A stretch of 64,000 bases of DNA, taken from positions 990,281 to 1,054,280 of the forward strand of contig SSBO01000013.1 in the NCBI GenBank assembly GCA_005281725.1, in the 5' to 3' direction. Shown in pieces: positions 14,789-31,477 of the stretch. A program made the position numbers and the translations under genes. This stretch comes from Wuchereria bancrofti (lineage: Eukaryota; Nematoda; Chromadorea; Rhabditida; Onchocercidae). The stretch's first letter is position 1, and each line of letters begins with the position of its first letter. Under the pieces are notes generated by a model, which was given only the letters and a program-made list of their open reading frames with translations, made no database searches and was not told where the DNA came from.

Positions 14789-17220
14789 ATGTCGGATGCT
14801 GGAAACTGGTGCCTAATTGAATCTGATCCAGGTGTTTTCACTGAACTGATTCGTGGATTTGGTGTTTCTGGTGTGCAAGTTGAAGAACTCTACAGCCTAG
14901 ATAAGCAGCTATTCAGTGATCTGAAGTATGTGGATCTAATTCTGTCTGTTGAAAGCATTTTGTCTGATCAAGTTATTGTTTTTAGTTTATTGGTTTATGT
15001 TTTAGACCGGTTCATGGTTTGATATTCTTATTTAAATGGCGCGCAGGTGAAGAACCTTGTGGGAGCTTGGTCCTCGACAATAATCGAGTTTTCTTTGCAC
15101 AACAAGTAATTCATTTACTTATTAATGTAGTGGAGTATTTCCCTGAATCGTTTTAAAATTCTTGTATTATACGGAACTGAAAATATACTTTTCCACTATC
15201 TTTTCTCAATAGATAAGCTCGTTGGTTGTATTAATTATTATTAATTATTGATATTGCTGAGAAAAAAAAGCACTTATTGATATGTAACCGATTTCACACT
15301 GCAGGTGATCCAGAATGCTTGTGCTACACAGGCATTAATAAATTTACTACTAAATACAAAGACAGAATCAGGTATCGTTCTTGGTCCAATTCTGGAAGAA
15401 TTTAAAAGTTTCACGCAAAATTTTGACCCCATGGTTAGTATTTACGCTATACGATATAGGCTATATTGCATTTTCGGTGTTCCAAAATGTCTGTATTAAA
15501 TTTATAATGAGTAGCGGCAAATTTTACATACGAAAGTTTTCATTTGGAAATAGCAGACTGTGTGGAAATACTTTTTGATTCTATGGAACTCTAACAGCGT
15601 TTATTGCAGAATTTTGAAGTAAAATTAATTTTTTTTATTCTGTGCCTTTCTTAGATGCCGATTTCAAGATTTGGATTTATAATTTAAAGAAATGCCAATA
15701 CAGAGGCATATATCCCTTTTGTTTCATTCTATTACTTGGTAAAATTTTATATGATACACATGCGAGAATAGGAGTATGTTGGTTTATTTTCAGAGTTGCA
15801 TTTCTAGAATTTTATGGTTATCCACTTTCAGAATCGTGGTTTATGTCTAGGTAACAGCGAACCAATTAGAAAGGTCCACAACAGTTTTTCACGGCAACAC
15901 CTTTTTGAACTGGATATTAAAGCTCCGGAAAAGGTTTGTTGTTATTTGTACTTGCAATATGGTATTAGAAATCGGAGAAATTGTATAATTGACATCTTTT
16001 TGCATGAGCTGAATTGATTCCTTATATAGAAATACTGAAGTTGCTGCTATCAGTAGTGATTGGAAGTTTGGTCATGTTTGATAAAGGTCTTATTGCAAAC
16101 ATTATTGTTTAAAAAAAATATCTGTCCTAGTATTTAGGAGGATAATTATCATTTCATCACGTACATACCTGTGGATGGTCATATCTATGAATTGGATGGT
16201 CTTCGTGAGGCACCTCTGGATTTGGGTGCTATTAGAGAAGGTGAAGATTGGTTGGATGCTGTGCGGCCAATCATCAATGCTAGGATCCGAAAGTAAGTTT
16301 ATCTTCAACAGCCTGTCGTTGAAACGCAGTGCTTATAGTACTATTGTCGCTAGAATCATGTTTCTCTTCGTAGTAAAGCCTTCAATCACAAAGTACTTTA
16401 AGGTATAGCGCAGGTGAAATCCACTTCAATCTGATGGCTGTTATTTCGGATCGGAAAGTGAAATACCAAAAACGTTTAGCCGAACTCGCTGAGGTAACTT
16501 TTCCTGACCTCACATATGTACTGCTGCCGCTAGAATCATGTTTCTGTTCTTGTATACGATATTTGCGTGATTATTTGAGTTAAATATTTGCTTACTTCAG
16601 TGTTCCATAATCTTTACTACTCCTATGGTATTATGAAATGCTCAATCTTATGTCATGGGAGGTTGTACCGTTTCGTGATTTCATTTGTTCGCGTTTTGTT
16701 AAAATTCGGATCTTCCAGGTGTTTTGCTTTTCAGTCAGCGATGGAGACCGATAACAAAGTGGAAGAAATGAATCATCTTCAGGCACTAATTGCTGCTGAG
16801 GAAGAAAAGGAAAAATCATTCAAAGCAGAAAATATTAGACGTCGCCATAATTACATACCGTTTATTGTCGAGATGTTAAAGGTATTAGCTAAGGAAGGCA
16901 GGCTGGTACCACTGGTGCAAGAGGTAATTTTGTGTTTTTGTTTACCTTTTATTTATGTGCTGATTTATTTTACTTTTTATTTATGTACTGATTTATCTAA
17001 GTTTTTGGTAAATCAGTACATAAGCATGATCACTTAAACCAGTAACTGTTTTGTGAAGTATTTCCATTTCATGTTCTTCGGTTCAAAAATTTTTTTCTCT
17101 TGAATTTGCAGAGTTTTTCAAGTTAAGATATTTTCTGTTATAACTATTTTCTAGGCACAAGAAAAAGCAATTCGTAAAGCAACAGAGAAAAAATCGGAAA
17201 AATCGAGAGTTAAGATCTAA
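14789..17220 (+). CDS. ubh-4: Ubiquitin C-terminal hydrolase UCHL5/UCH37
   Basis: Cysteine deubiquitinase of the 26S proteasome 19S cap that trims ubiquitin chains from substrates; UBH-4 in C. elegans (family knowledge). Eight exons: 14789-14925, 15006-15105, 15305-15433, 15832-15933, 16138-16292, 16403-16493, 16735-16923, 17155-17220; 322 residues against 329 in human. The catalytic set is intact: Q79 (oxyanion), C85 in NACATQA, H161 in [10 protein letters not shown]176 in YELDGLRE. The C-terminal ULD region (about 235-305) has [20 protein letters not shown], which binds RPN13/ADRM1, followed by a Lys-rich end. The start follows [20 protein letters not shown] conservation directly after the Met and lies 4 bases after an acceptor-like TTATTATAG, a likely trans-splice site. 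A poly(A) signal AATAAA is at 17329-17334. Introns 5 and 6 share a duplicated 18-base motif, and intron 7 contains a hairpin. Confidence 0.96.
16981..17023. repeat. Perfect hairpin in UCHL5 intron 7
   Basis: TTATGTACTGATTTA at 16981-16995 is exactly complementary to TAAATCAGTACATAA at 17009-17023, with a 13-base loop. A degenerate direct copy of the left arm (TTATGTGCTGATTTA) lies about 30 bases upstream. Confidence 0.6.
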
Positions 17221-17707
17221 TTTATTGTTTTGCTATGCTTTGTATGATAAAAATGGCGAAGATTTTCACATATTTGATTTCTTGCTAGATAAAAAGAAAT
17301 AAAAAGGTCTAATGACAGTTTTGTGTCAAATAAAGAGCATAACTAATAAATCTGTAAGTATGCTTGCGGTTTTTTCTTCATTCCTACGATCGCAATGATA
17401 ATTGTTTCTGAATAGTCAGGAAAAGAAACGAGTAATTTTTTTTCATCTATTGAATTATTTCCATGATTTTTGTGTCAATATATGATTCGCATATTCCCAC
17501 TGAAATATTAGTATTTACATTTACAACAGTGCAAACTTACCACACAGTTTAAAAAATACTGGTTACAATGACTTATTTTCCATTGTTGTTCAGTTCTCGT
17601 TCATGGTTTATCTGTATCAATTGCGCTTGTGACTATTTTACCATTTGTTCCCAATGAGATAATTCCTTATAGTGCAGTTTTTATAAACTTATCCAATTTA
17701 ACAAACT
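17221..17707. other. Spacer between UCHL5 and membrane-protein gene
   Basis: 487 bases containing the UCHL5 3' untranslated region with a canonical AATAAA near its start. Nothing else is recognisable. Confidence 0.6.
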
Positions 17708-19074
17708 ATGAAAAGCTTAAAGAAATTATTTGGACAATATAAAACTGAAATATCTGATGATTGTACAATGCTTTGCATTCAAACTCGTCTTATTCGTATG
17801 AAAATTGACAGTCAGGTAATAACACTGCTACGTTATTAACAAAATGAATAAGCAGACCGGATAAAGTGGTCCCACTTAAGTTACATCGTATGTTATTGTA
17901 CTAAAAATCTGTGATATGAAACAATAAAGTATCAGGAACTCTACAACAATAATTTTTACGATAATTTGTTTCATCGTTTAACTTCTTTTCAATCTCAATG
18001 AACATTTATATTTGTATATATTCAACTAAAACAAATACAAAATTTCAAAACTTACACTATTGCCATATTAATTGATAATTTTAACTTTATGAAGTTAATA
18101 ACAAGTACTAGTTTTAACAAAAAATTAAATTTAATTAAAAAAATCACTTTTAAATAATAAATGCCAATAATAATGTTTCTGTCTCAAAGGTAATAATTAT
18201 AAGTGACAAAGATAACTATTGCAATTGCAAATGGTTTATTTTTACAGATTCAGCATTACCAGCAAAAATTTAAAAAATTTCAACCACAAATGCATAAAAA
18301 GAAATCACAACTATTGGATACAATAGTCAATGTGAAATCTGTAAAATATGATGCTGAAAAGATAATGCAAACATTTTTATGGGCTCCATTCCTCCTCTTA
18401 ACATATCCTATTTTCTCAACCCTTTCTGCATATTTCTTTTCAATTTTAATTAGACAAATTATTAGGTAAAGTAAATAATACTTTTGATCTATCCTAAAAC
18501 ACTAATTGACTGTTAATCTTTATTTATTAAATATTAAATTTAATGTAAGCAAAGACTTCATTTTCCATTCATTAATTATGTGTGCAAACAGATTTAAGTG
18601 ATAATTTTTATCACAGATAAGTGTTTTCATATTTTTAAACTAATAAAACTTTTAAAAATTCAATGTGTTTATTTTATTTAATAAATGATTGACACAATAA
18701 TTATTATTTCAGTAGTTTTATGTCTACTATTTCTGCTTATGTTCTTTTACCATTGATAACATATCATTATATAAACAAATTATCAGCTAAAAAATATGCA
18801 TGGAATAATATGGTAGTACGACACATGTTACTTACACTTGCTATGATTGAAGTAAGAAATAGCATCAATGAATATTTAAATATATATGTATATACAGGTA
18901 ATATCGCTAATAGCTTATAAATGAAACTTTAATCAAATAAATTACTTGTAGGGTTTATTAACAGGTTACACACTCTCGAATCGTACACTTCATAGTTTGC
19001 CACCATTTACCACATCGACACCATATTTTAATGGTATTATTGCTTCACTGATTCAATCAACATTAAGAAAGTAA
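17708..19074 (+). CDS. Unrecognised small multi-pass membrane protein
   Basis: I do not recognise the family. Four exons fit in phase: 17708-17815, 18248-18465, 18713-18897 and 18965-19074, giving 206 residues. The first 65 or so residues are hydrophilic and Lys/Gln-rich (KKLFGQYKTE, QQKFKKFQPQMHKKK). Two or three hydrophobic stretches follow (FLWAPFLLLTYPIFSTLSAY, ISAYVLLPLITYHYIN, HMLLTLAMIE), then a polar C-terminus (TLSNRTLHSLPPFTTSTPYF). An alternative donor at 18850 would frameshift the last exon, so the donor at 18898 is preferred because it keeps all exons open. The reading phase is maintained across three introns, which argues that the gene is real. Exact termini are uncertain; transcript data are absent. 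Confidence 0.6.
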
Positions 19075-19619
19075 TATTTTGTTCTATTTCGATTAAAATG
19101 AATAACTTTTTTTTCTGATGTGAATATATTTCGATTCTACTGCTACTGTTACTATTACTACTACTAATACTAGTACTAGGCGTGATATCATGACGTGATA
19201 CTATGATAAATGAGTGTAAGTGATTAAAGGAAAAATATCGTACTGAATCATAATCAAAGTGGTTATTAATTAAAATTTAGAAAGAAAGTGTAAAATGATG
19301 CAAAATGATGAATAAAATAGCACATCAAATGATTTGTAATATGCTAACACTTTTAAAAAAAATGAATGATTAATTAAATCACCTCAATTCCTTCCCTAAT
19401 TTTATTTTTAAGAAAGTAAGAAAGAAAGAAAGTAAACTTCTTTATTATTTCTTAAGAATTATTTTTAAAAAACATTATTTTATTTTTTTAATTGTTTTTT
19501 TAAGAAAATTATATTTTTTTAATTATTTTTTAAGAAATATTATTTTTTTAAGAAAAGTAATAAAGAAAGCAAGAAAGAAAGAAAGTAAACTCTTTTTTCT
19601 TTTTTTTAAGTGACATTCA

Positions 19620-19886
19620 TTGTTGACCGTAATTACAATCGGTGGTAGTTTTTCTGGTCATCTACTAATTGGAATGCTATTTGGTTTAACTTTTCGTTAT
19701 ATACTTTTGATTATTTTTTATACAGCAACTGAATTTATGACACTACAATTATTAATTGCAGATAATGATGAAAATATTGTTTGCATATTATTTTTTCAAT
19801 TAATTAGACATTTCTTAATTAGAATTTTGTCTTTTTCTTACTATCTTCATACAAGTTTTTCTTTTCCAGAAATTTTTTTTACGTAA
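19620..19886 (+). other. Isolated hydrophobic ORF, possible exon or relic
   Basis: The frame encodes an 88-residue hydrophobic product (GGSFSGHLLIGMLFGLTFRY, LLIIFYTATEFMTLQLLIA) that looks membrane-spanning. It has no ATG at its start. The only nearby acceptor (TTTTTTTAAG at about 19601-19610) is followed at once by an in-frame TGA (19611-19613), so it cannot join the upstream gene in a simple way. It may be a decayed exon, chance, or part of an unresolved gene. Confidence 0.2.
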
Positions 19887-21067
19887 AAATGAATTGAAAA
19901 ATTAAAGAAAATTTGATTAGTACTTGAGAAATGAAATGATTAGGTTGTAATATGTTTAAGCAATCAAATCATCAAAAAATGATGTTAGCATGATTTTATG
20001 ATAATTAATTATCATCTTACATAATTATTGTTATACATACCATTTCATTCAGTAATTTAATGATGACATAAAAATTACAGGTATTCACGTATATCTATCA
20101 ACTTTCTATTCTTTATTTTTCATTATTGGCAGAATCTTTTGTGTACAAATTATTTGGCACAAAATTATAACATTGTAATATTTCAGTTTGACTAATAAAA
20201 AACAAAAAAGAAGGAAAAAAAGAAATGAATATATAAAAATACATCGTTTAATCATACAGTTGTTTAATTCTATGAATTTCATTTTAAATTAATTTCAAGA
20301 AAAAGTCAAGTTTTTTTCAACACAAAATTATCATTGTAACAACAAAAATGATTAAAATATGTTCAAGAAACAATGATAGAAGAAATGGCTGAATTGTCAT
20401 CTTTTAATTGCTTACAGTTTAAATGTAAAACATTAATATGAAGTTCGTTAGAAATCAATCAGATAGTGATAAAAATAACAAGTTCATTCAACATTTTTAG
20501 AAGTTAAAAAGATACATCGAGAGACTTCTGTTAATTGCATGAGATTATATACTGTAGGTTAAAGATTTGTTTCGAAAATTTTTGTGAAATAGAGCATTAG
20601 AGAGGTAAAAGAAACCAAGGAAATAATACAAGATGGATGGCTAAAAAACGGAAGGTTAAAGGTCAACAGACTAGTAATTGAACAATAGAAGTGGAAGCTT
20701 TGCTTTGCTAACAGAAATGATAATCGAATGAATGTAATTAGAGAATGGACATAAGGATATTGTAATGTAACCTTATTGTATTATCCAGTAAATTAGATGA
20801 AAATAGCACTCAATTCAATATCTCTCCTCTAAAAGTTAATTACATTTTCTCAATTGTTTATTCTGATGAGCTCACTTACTCAGTTAGTTAGTTTAGTTAG
20901 TAAGCGGATGGAATATGTTAGTGCAATAATGTTAGCTATATTTAATGGGATAAATTAGATTAGAAGTAAAGTGAATGCTTTAGGCTGAAATATCTCATTG
21001 TGGTATTTGTCTGCATGATTTTTTTCATATTTATTATTTCAGCTAAGTAAATAATATGTGTATATAT

Positions 21068-21140
21068 AGGTAGATAGATTAGACTGGATAGATAGATGAG
21101 ATAGATAGATAGATAGATAGATGGATAGATAGATAGATAA
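21068..21140. repeat. GATA tetranucleotide microsatellite
   Basis: Imperfect tandem GATA/TAGA units with a few substitutions (GATT, GATG). Confidence 0.85.
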
Positions 21141-21615
21141 TGATTGTTGAATTCATTCTTTTCTAACCAATTCTCTAATTCATTTATTTAGGTTACGGTA
21201 GCACTATAGAATAAATCTATTTGATGATATTGGTAGGACTCTTTCATTTTTTTGGAGAGGAATGAAGAAAAGGAAAATAATATTGGTGTGTAGTAAGACT
21301 TTAAACGCAAATTAAATCTTGTCTTTTTGACATATCAGATATAGTTGTCATCCAATAGATGACTGCTAACTCCACCCGTATTGTCGGGGGAATAAGGGAT
21401 TGGTAAGAAAGGGATAAAAACGAGGATTTACTGCCAAACAATTCCTATCCTATTATTGAAGGATCCTACTGTAGCTGCAACAGCAGCAGCAATTATAGCG
21501 TGGTAACTGGTCATAAAAGTGTTACTTGTGATATCGTCATCGTCATTATCATTGTCATCATCATCACCATCATCTCATCATTATTATCATTATCATCTTT
21601 GACATCATCAACATC

Positions 21616-26335
<4,720 letters not shown>

Positions 26336-26495
26336 AATTAAATTTAAATTATTGAAAAAAAAATATAAATAATATATTATTGTTGCATGTTAAGGTTCTT
26401 TTTTTTAATTAAATGTATGAAAAATGATAAATAACATAAATAATTAGAAATAATACTTCTTTTCCGTTGGTTTATTTTTTATACCTTATTAAATA

Positions 26496-27325
26496 TCATA
26501 ATATGTTTAATGGGCATTTATCATTGATATTATCAGGACACATCGCACTCCACAAATTGACTGTTTCTTGTTGTAATTGAACTGATAATTCTGTTGTGAT
26601 ATTATCGATAAGCTGCAGAATTTTTACCAGTGGAAAATCCATATTTTGTTGTAATTTTAATATTTCGAAAAGAACTTTCTTAGCTTTAACAGTACCATTA
26701 ATACTTTGAAGTCGTTTAGTAAGTATTTCACTTCGTTCATTTTCATAAATCATTTCTTCACCAATGAATTTATTGACTGATTCCTAAAATATATTAATAT
26801 ATTTCGAATTAGATTTCAATTTTAATGCTAAGCAATGTTTTTTCACATTCTTCTCTTTCTTTCTCTCTCCTTCATTATATGTATTTTAATTACCATTAAT
26901 TTGTCAAAAATTTCTACGTAAACAATTATAAAATTTATTTGTTGCTTTGCTTATTAATTTTGCATATTTTAATCATTGATCAATCAAAAAAAATTTTTTT
27001 AAAAGATTTGAACTTAAATCACTATTTTTTATTTCTTTATTTTTCACCAAAAACAAGTCATTTTATCACTTGCTTATATTGTTGCAACAATTTTACATTA
27101 TCAGTAAAAGATAATTAATATTATATGCTTGACGACACTAATTATTTCGTTTTCAAATTGTAGCAATTCAATCCTTTTTGTATATATATATATATAAACT
27201 TCACATTTATATATTTAATTAAAATTATTTTCCTTTTTTTCCAATTTAATTTTAAATCAAAAAGTGAAATTCAGCAAATGAAATAATTGATAATAGTAGT
27301 ACACAATAAAGAGATGAAATAATTG

Positions 27326-27375
<50 letters not shown>

Positions 27376-27658
27376 TTAGTAAATGAAATAATGATAATAA
27401 ATAACTTACCAAAATGTTATATTTCTTACCAAATTCTTGTAACATACAATGAAATTGACATCTTGAAATATTTGTTTGTTGCTCATACAAATTACAGTAA
27501 TCTTCTTTCCCATTTCGTGATAAATTTTGTACAAAGGATGGAAAATTTCCAACTTCCAATTGATCACATTTTGATTCCCAATCATCACATGTAAATAGGT
27601 GGCATAGCATAGCAAACAATAACAATATCATTAATCTCATAACATAATTCATATTCAT
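26496..27658 (-). CDS. Small secreted cysteine-containing protein, unknown family
   Basis: Two exons, 27410-27658 and 26496-26783, joined in phase 0; 178 residues. The N-terminus is a signal peptide (MRLMILLLFAMLCHLF after a short lead), followed by a mature part with Cys in pairs (CDDWESKC, DYCNLYE, RCQFHC) and two more Cys near the end (AMCPDNINDKC). N-glycosylation motifs are NLS, NIS, NGT and NIT. The second exon is largely helical-looking (QNMDFPLVKILQLIDNITTE). The start is the first ATG after an acceptor-like TTCGTTATAG 22 bases upstream, a likely trans-splice site. The intron contains a TAA microsatellite at about 27320-27372. It faces the zinc-finger gene tail to tail with 160 bases between. 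I do not recognise a family; a nematode-restricted secreted protein is likely. Confidence 0.7.
27320..27372. repeat. TAA microsatellite in intron
   Basis: About 16 perfect ATA/TAA units inside the intron of the secreted-protein gene. Confidence 0.9.
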
Positions 27659-29677
27659 TCCCCCAATTTCTGTTTTAATTTCTATAACGAAAAAAAAAAT
27701 CGAACACATGAGAAATATGAAAATTATTACATTAATTAGTCAATCATGAATTAATTTTCACCAATAAACTAAATTTTTTATTCCTTTTTCTTTTCCCTTC
27801 TTTTTTCTTCAAATAAAATCATATTAATAAAAAAATTACCAAAAAAAAGAAACCAAATAAATTTGTGCAAAATTTTAAAATGTTTCATTAATTTTTAAAA
27901 GAAATTGTCTTTTACTACCCTCCTTTTTTTCTCTCTCTCCTTATCTCTCTCCTTGCTTTATACACTGTTTGAAATAAAAAAATATGGAAAGAAAAAAGCA
28001 TGAAGTATTTAAGTAAATGAAAAGAAAAATTCAGCAAGTAATACATACAGACTATGAAGTAAACCAAATATGGCTGTTTTTATAATAATTAAAATGTTTA
28101 ATGTTAATAAACAATCAATTATTTACTTGTTTGCAGTACATTAGAAAAGATTGAAATTTCAATTAAAATCGAATGAAAATGAGGAAGAAAAAAAACAGTT
28201 GAAACGTTATAATTTAAAAAAGAAAAAAAAAACAGTGTATCATCTGTTATTACAAGTAATTTAATGAGAGATTATCCGATCTGTTTGTTCAATTTTAGGT
28301 TACAATAATTTACAATCAGTAATAATTTCCCAATTTTAATCTTTTCATTTTGATGTTTCAATATGTCATCAACATTGGAAAGCTTTTTGCTTGCTTATCC
28401 GAATTTATTTTCCAGTACTACTCATTTTTAGGATATAAAAAATTAAAAAAAAATTTCAAATTGATAAAATTTTCTTTTTTAACAGACGAAATCTGAAATA
28501 ATTTAAATCCGCTAATTTTAGAAAAAATCGACACTTTTTTCTCATTTTGTTTATTATTCTAAATTTCTTTCTTTCTTTTTTTTGAATGCTATTGAATTAG
28601 CATAATAAATTTAATTTTTGAACTACTTGAAGATATTTTAGAAAAAAAGCATCAACGAAATTCAACATATATTTTGCATTTGTCGAATTAATCTTAAATG
28701 AATTAATTTTACAACAGTAGCTCATAGCTATTTCAAATTATTTTATAATTCATTTATGCATATATATAAAAAGAAGAAATTGTATAAATCAAATTTGCTT
28801 ATAAAAATATTTTTAATTTCTTTTATTTTTTTCAAAACATATGACTTTTTATTTCTTTTAAATGTTAAACCGAAATTATCAAATTATATGTTAAAATGAA
28901 TAATTTATTTTGCTCTAAAATTATTTCAATAATGATCAAGAGTCAGATAAATTTACTACTTAAATTTTTTTTATAGATCAAATATAAAATAAAAAATTGT
29001 CTCGTCTTTTCGCTTTGAAGATATAAAAAGGAGAGACTTCATAAGTAATTTAAAAAAAAGCGGTAATAAAAGTCGATAAAAATTTTTGTAATAATTAAAA
29101 AAATGGCAGACAAACGTTTTGAGAACATTTTTATGAAGCAGAAGAAATTCTTGAATTTGCTTTTTAGTAATTGTCACAGAAATGTTGCTTACAACTTTAG
29201 AGAAGTTACGTTCCTACAAAAGAAATTATTCATTAATTAGCATGAACTTAGCAATGGAATTAAACAAAATTTCTGAACAAAATAATTTTATCTTTTCAGT
29301 CAGAGAATCACAACAACATATGATTTTCGAGCAAAAATAATTTTAATATAATTAATTTTTTGATGAAAAATTACCGATTTTTTTTTTGTTCTGCAGAAAT
29401 TAAAATATGTCATAGAAAATTATTATATTTAATATATTTTTCATTTTTAATGTTTTTTTTTTCTAATTTTTTTCTGTTTTTATTAATTCTATTTTAACTT
29501 TGACTTTTTAATTGTTTGCTTATTTTTTCTTTTTTTTGCAATTATTTTCAATTTTGTTTTTGCATATTTCTTTTTTTATTCTTCTCCTTTTTTCTATTAT
29601 TTCTAATTCCGTTTAAAATTTTCTTTTATTCTTTTACTAATTCCATTGTATGTGCTATTCTACAAGTTTCTTTGTAG

Positions 29678-30093
29678 CAATGTTAGAATTAGAAAGAAGT
29701 CACTTATACGATTTGTTACAAACAAAGAGGCAATGGTAAAATATATCATATAATTAAATCCAAACGACAAATTTCTTAATCAATTATCAGTTAGCAGAGA
29801 TTGTAATAGTGGAAAATTTTAAGATTTATTTTATTTTGGAATTATTTGAAAGAATGATGGATAAATAAATAATAGTCACAATGCATTGTTCTTTTTCTTT
29901 TTTGATCAAAATATTCCTCATTCATAAATTAATTATAAATTAAAATAATGGAAATATTATAAGTTACTTGTAGGAAATGATACATAATGGAACAGTCTTT
30001 GATTGGTGTTCAATTCAAAATTTTCAACAAACAACAATTGCAATCATTCCAGATCACGATAGTGAAGTTTTATTTATTGTTAACTTATCATAA
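29678..30093 (+). other. Possible pair of exons of an unidentified gene
   Basis: After acceptor-like TTTCTTTGTAG, 29678-29735 is open to a GTAAAA donor; 29974-30093 follows TTACTTGTAG and is open to a TAA. Joined in phase 0, the second exon reads MIHNGTVFDWCSIQNF and TTIAIIPDHDSEVLFIVN, which looks protein-like. In that frame the first exon lacks an ATG. In the frame with an ATG at 29680 the splice leads to an immediate stop. Not resolvable from sequence alone. Confidence 0.25.
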
Positions 30094-30914
30094 TATTTAT
30101 TATTAAGTTTTGAATTGGAATCAATTATGCGATAATATTTGAGCAAAAGATTATGATTAAATGATTTGATTAAACTTTATGACTATGATTAGCCCCAAAG
30201 AGATTAAAACATTTAAATAAATGAGTATTACGGTGATGAACATCTAGAAAGTGAAGAATATTCATATATATCAAAATCAGAGGAAAATTATCAAAAGAAT
30301 AGAGATATGCAAGAGATATGGTTAGATTTAGCAGCTGACACGTGTCACCACCAGTTATCATCATTTTTGCGTATTTATTTGTAGAATCAAATTGTAGCAC
30401 TGATATAACCGAACATTTAAAAATTTGATGTCGTCAAAATATGCTATCACTAATATGAGTGATAATCGATAACTGAAAATTACTCCTTCACTTTATTTGA
30501 TCTTTAAAGTGAATTCTTCTTGTCCTTCTACCGTTCTATCATAAATTTAATTCAAACTTTAGATTTACAAATCTTTAATGTGAATTATGACTTTTTCTTT
30601 AGTGTGAATCCAGATATAAGTACTATCCTATTGTAAATTTCATTTAATTTTAAAACAGAAATATATAATCTTAGAATTTGATAAATTGATAAAGAAATAT
30701 GGCTGTCAATGAATTCAGCTGGTCTCAATTTTACAAAAAAAGGAAAAAAAACCCAGTAACAACCCACTTGTCTTCAATTCGTTTTTAATCAGAAAAATGA
30801 AACTTAGCAAATGAAACAACTACCTCAGGTAAATATTTTTGCTAATTAACTCACACCCATATTAATCCTTGCCAACTTACACCTTTATATTAACAAATGC
30901 TCCAATAGAAAAAG

Positions 30915-31431
30915 ATGTTTAAATTCCTGAATCTGTTACCACAGAAAAAATCTTTGTACCTATTGGGGAATTATCAAGGTAAAAGCAAATGAATTGTTGC
31001 ATACTGATCCATTTAAAAATTATTTTTAACATAACTTTACAATTTTTGAATGCCTACAAATCAGAAGGAAATTGCGAAAACTTCTATCCGTTTCCTTTCT
31101 TTTTTTAAACTTTATGTGTCATTAATTTTATAATGCTAAATATTGTTGAAAATATCAACAAGATGATAATATTTAATCATAAAAGCCGAGTAGCTAGAGA
31201 AAAGCATCAATTTTCATAGATCCTCTACCTTCAAAAGGTGTAATGACTGCAAATAAGAATAAAATAACAGCACAAACTGGAACACCTCACACAAGAATAC
31301 CAACAGGTACACGATTTACGGAGGAACGACATCGATCACGTACGATCAGTATTTTCAATGAGCAGAAACCAGAGAAATCAATGTGCATTGTAATTCAACA
31401 CCATATATTATATGAAATATCTTATTTCTAA
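30915..31431 (+). other. Possible two-exon small gene
   Basis: An ATG at 30915 opens a frame to a donor after 30978; an acceptor TTTTCATAG precedes 31220, and the joined phase continues to TAA at 31429-31431. The second exon is polar and basic (PHTRIPTGTRFTEERHRSRT, SIFNEQKPEKS) and is compositionally unlike the A+T-rich surroundings. No family is recognised and the first exon is weak. Confidence 0.3.
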
Positions 31432-31477
31432 GAAATTTAAATTTCATATAGATAATAAATAATTAACAAAATGTTTC

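Larger units (their letters stand above)
19075..21615. other. A+T-rich repeat-containing spacer
   Basis: Mostly noncoding. Poly-T/A-rich and AAGA-rich low-complexity sequence is present at 19390-19610, and an isolated hydrophobic ORF (19620-19886) is listed separately. A GATA microsatellite lies at 21068-21140, and an imperfect ATC/CAT array at 21534-21616 leads into the next gene. Confidence 0.5.
27659..31477. other. Long A+T-rich region with unresolved exon-like fragments
   Basis: Nearly 3.8 kb with no full gene model. Most is low-complexity A+T-rich sequence with poly-T/poly-A runs. Three stretches look more protein-like than the rest and have splice-like borders: 29678-29735, 29974-30093 and 30915-30978 with 31220-31431. 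These are listed separately. Confidence 0.5.

Noticed and set aside
17221..19074. Operon of PRPF38B, UCHL5 and the membrane protein
   Set aside because: All three are on the plus strand, but the gaps (about 1,070 and 490 bases) are longer than usual for nematode operons and no polycistronic signal is visible.
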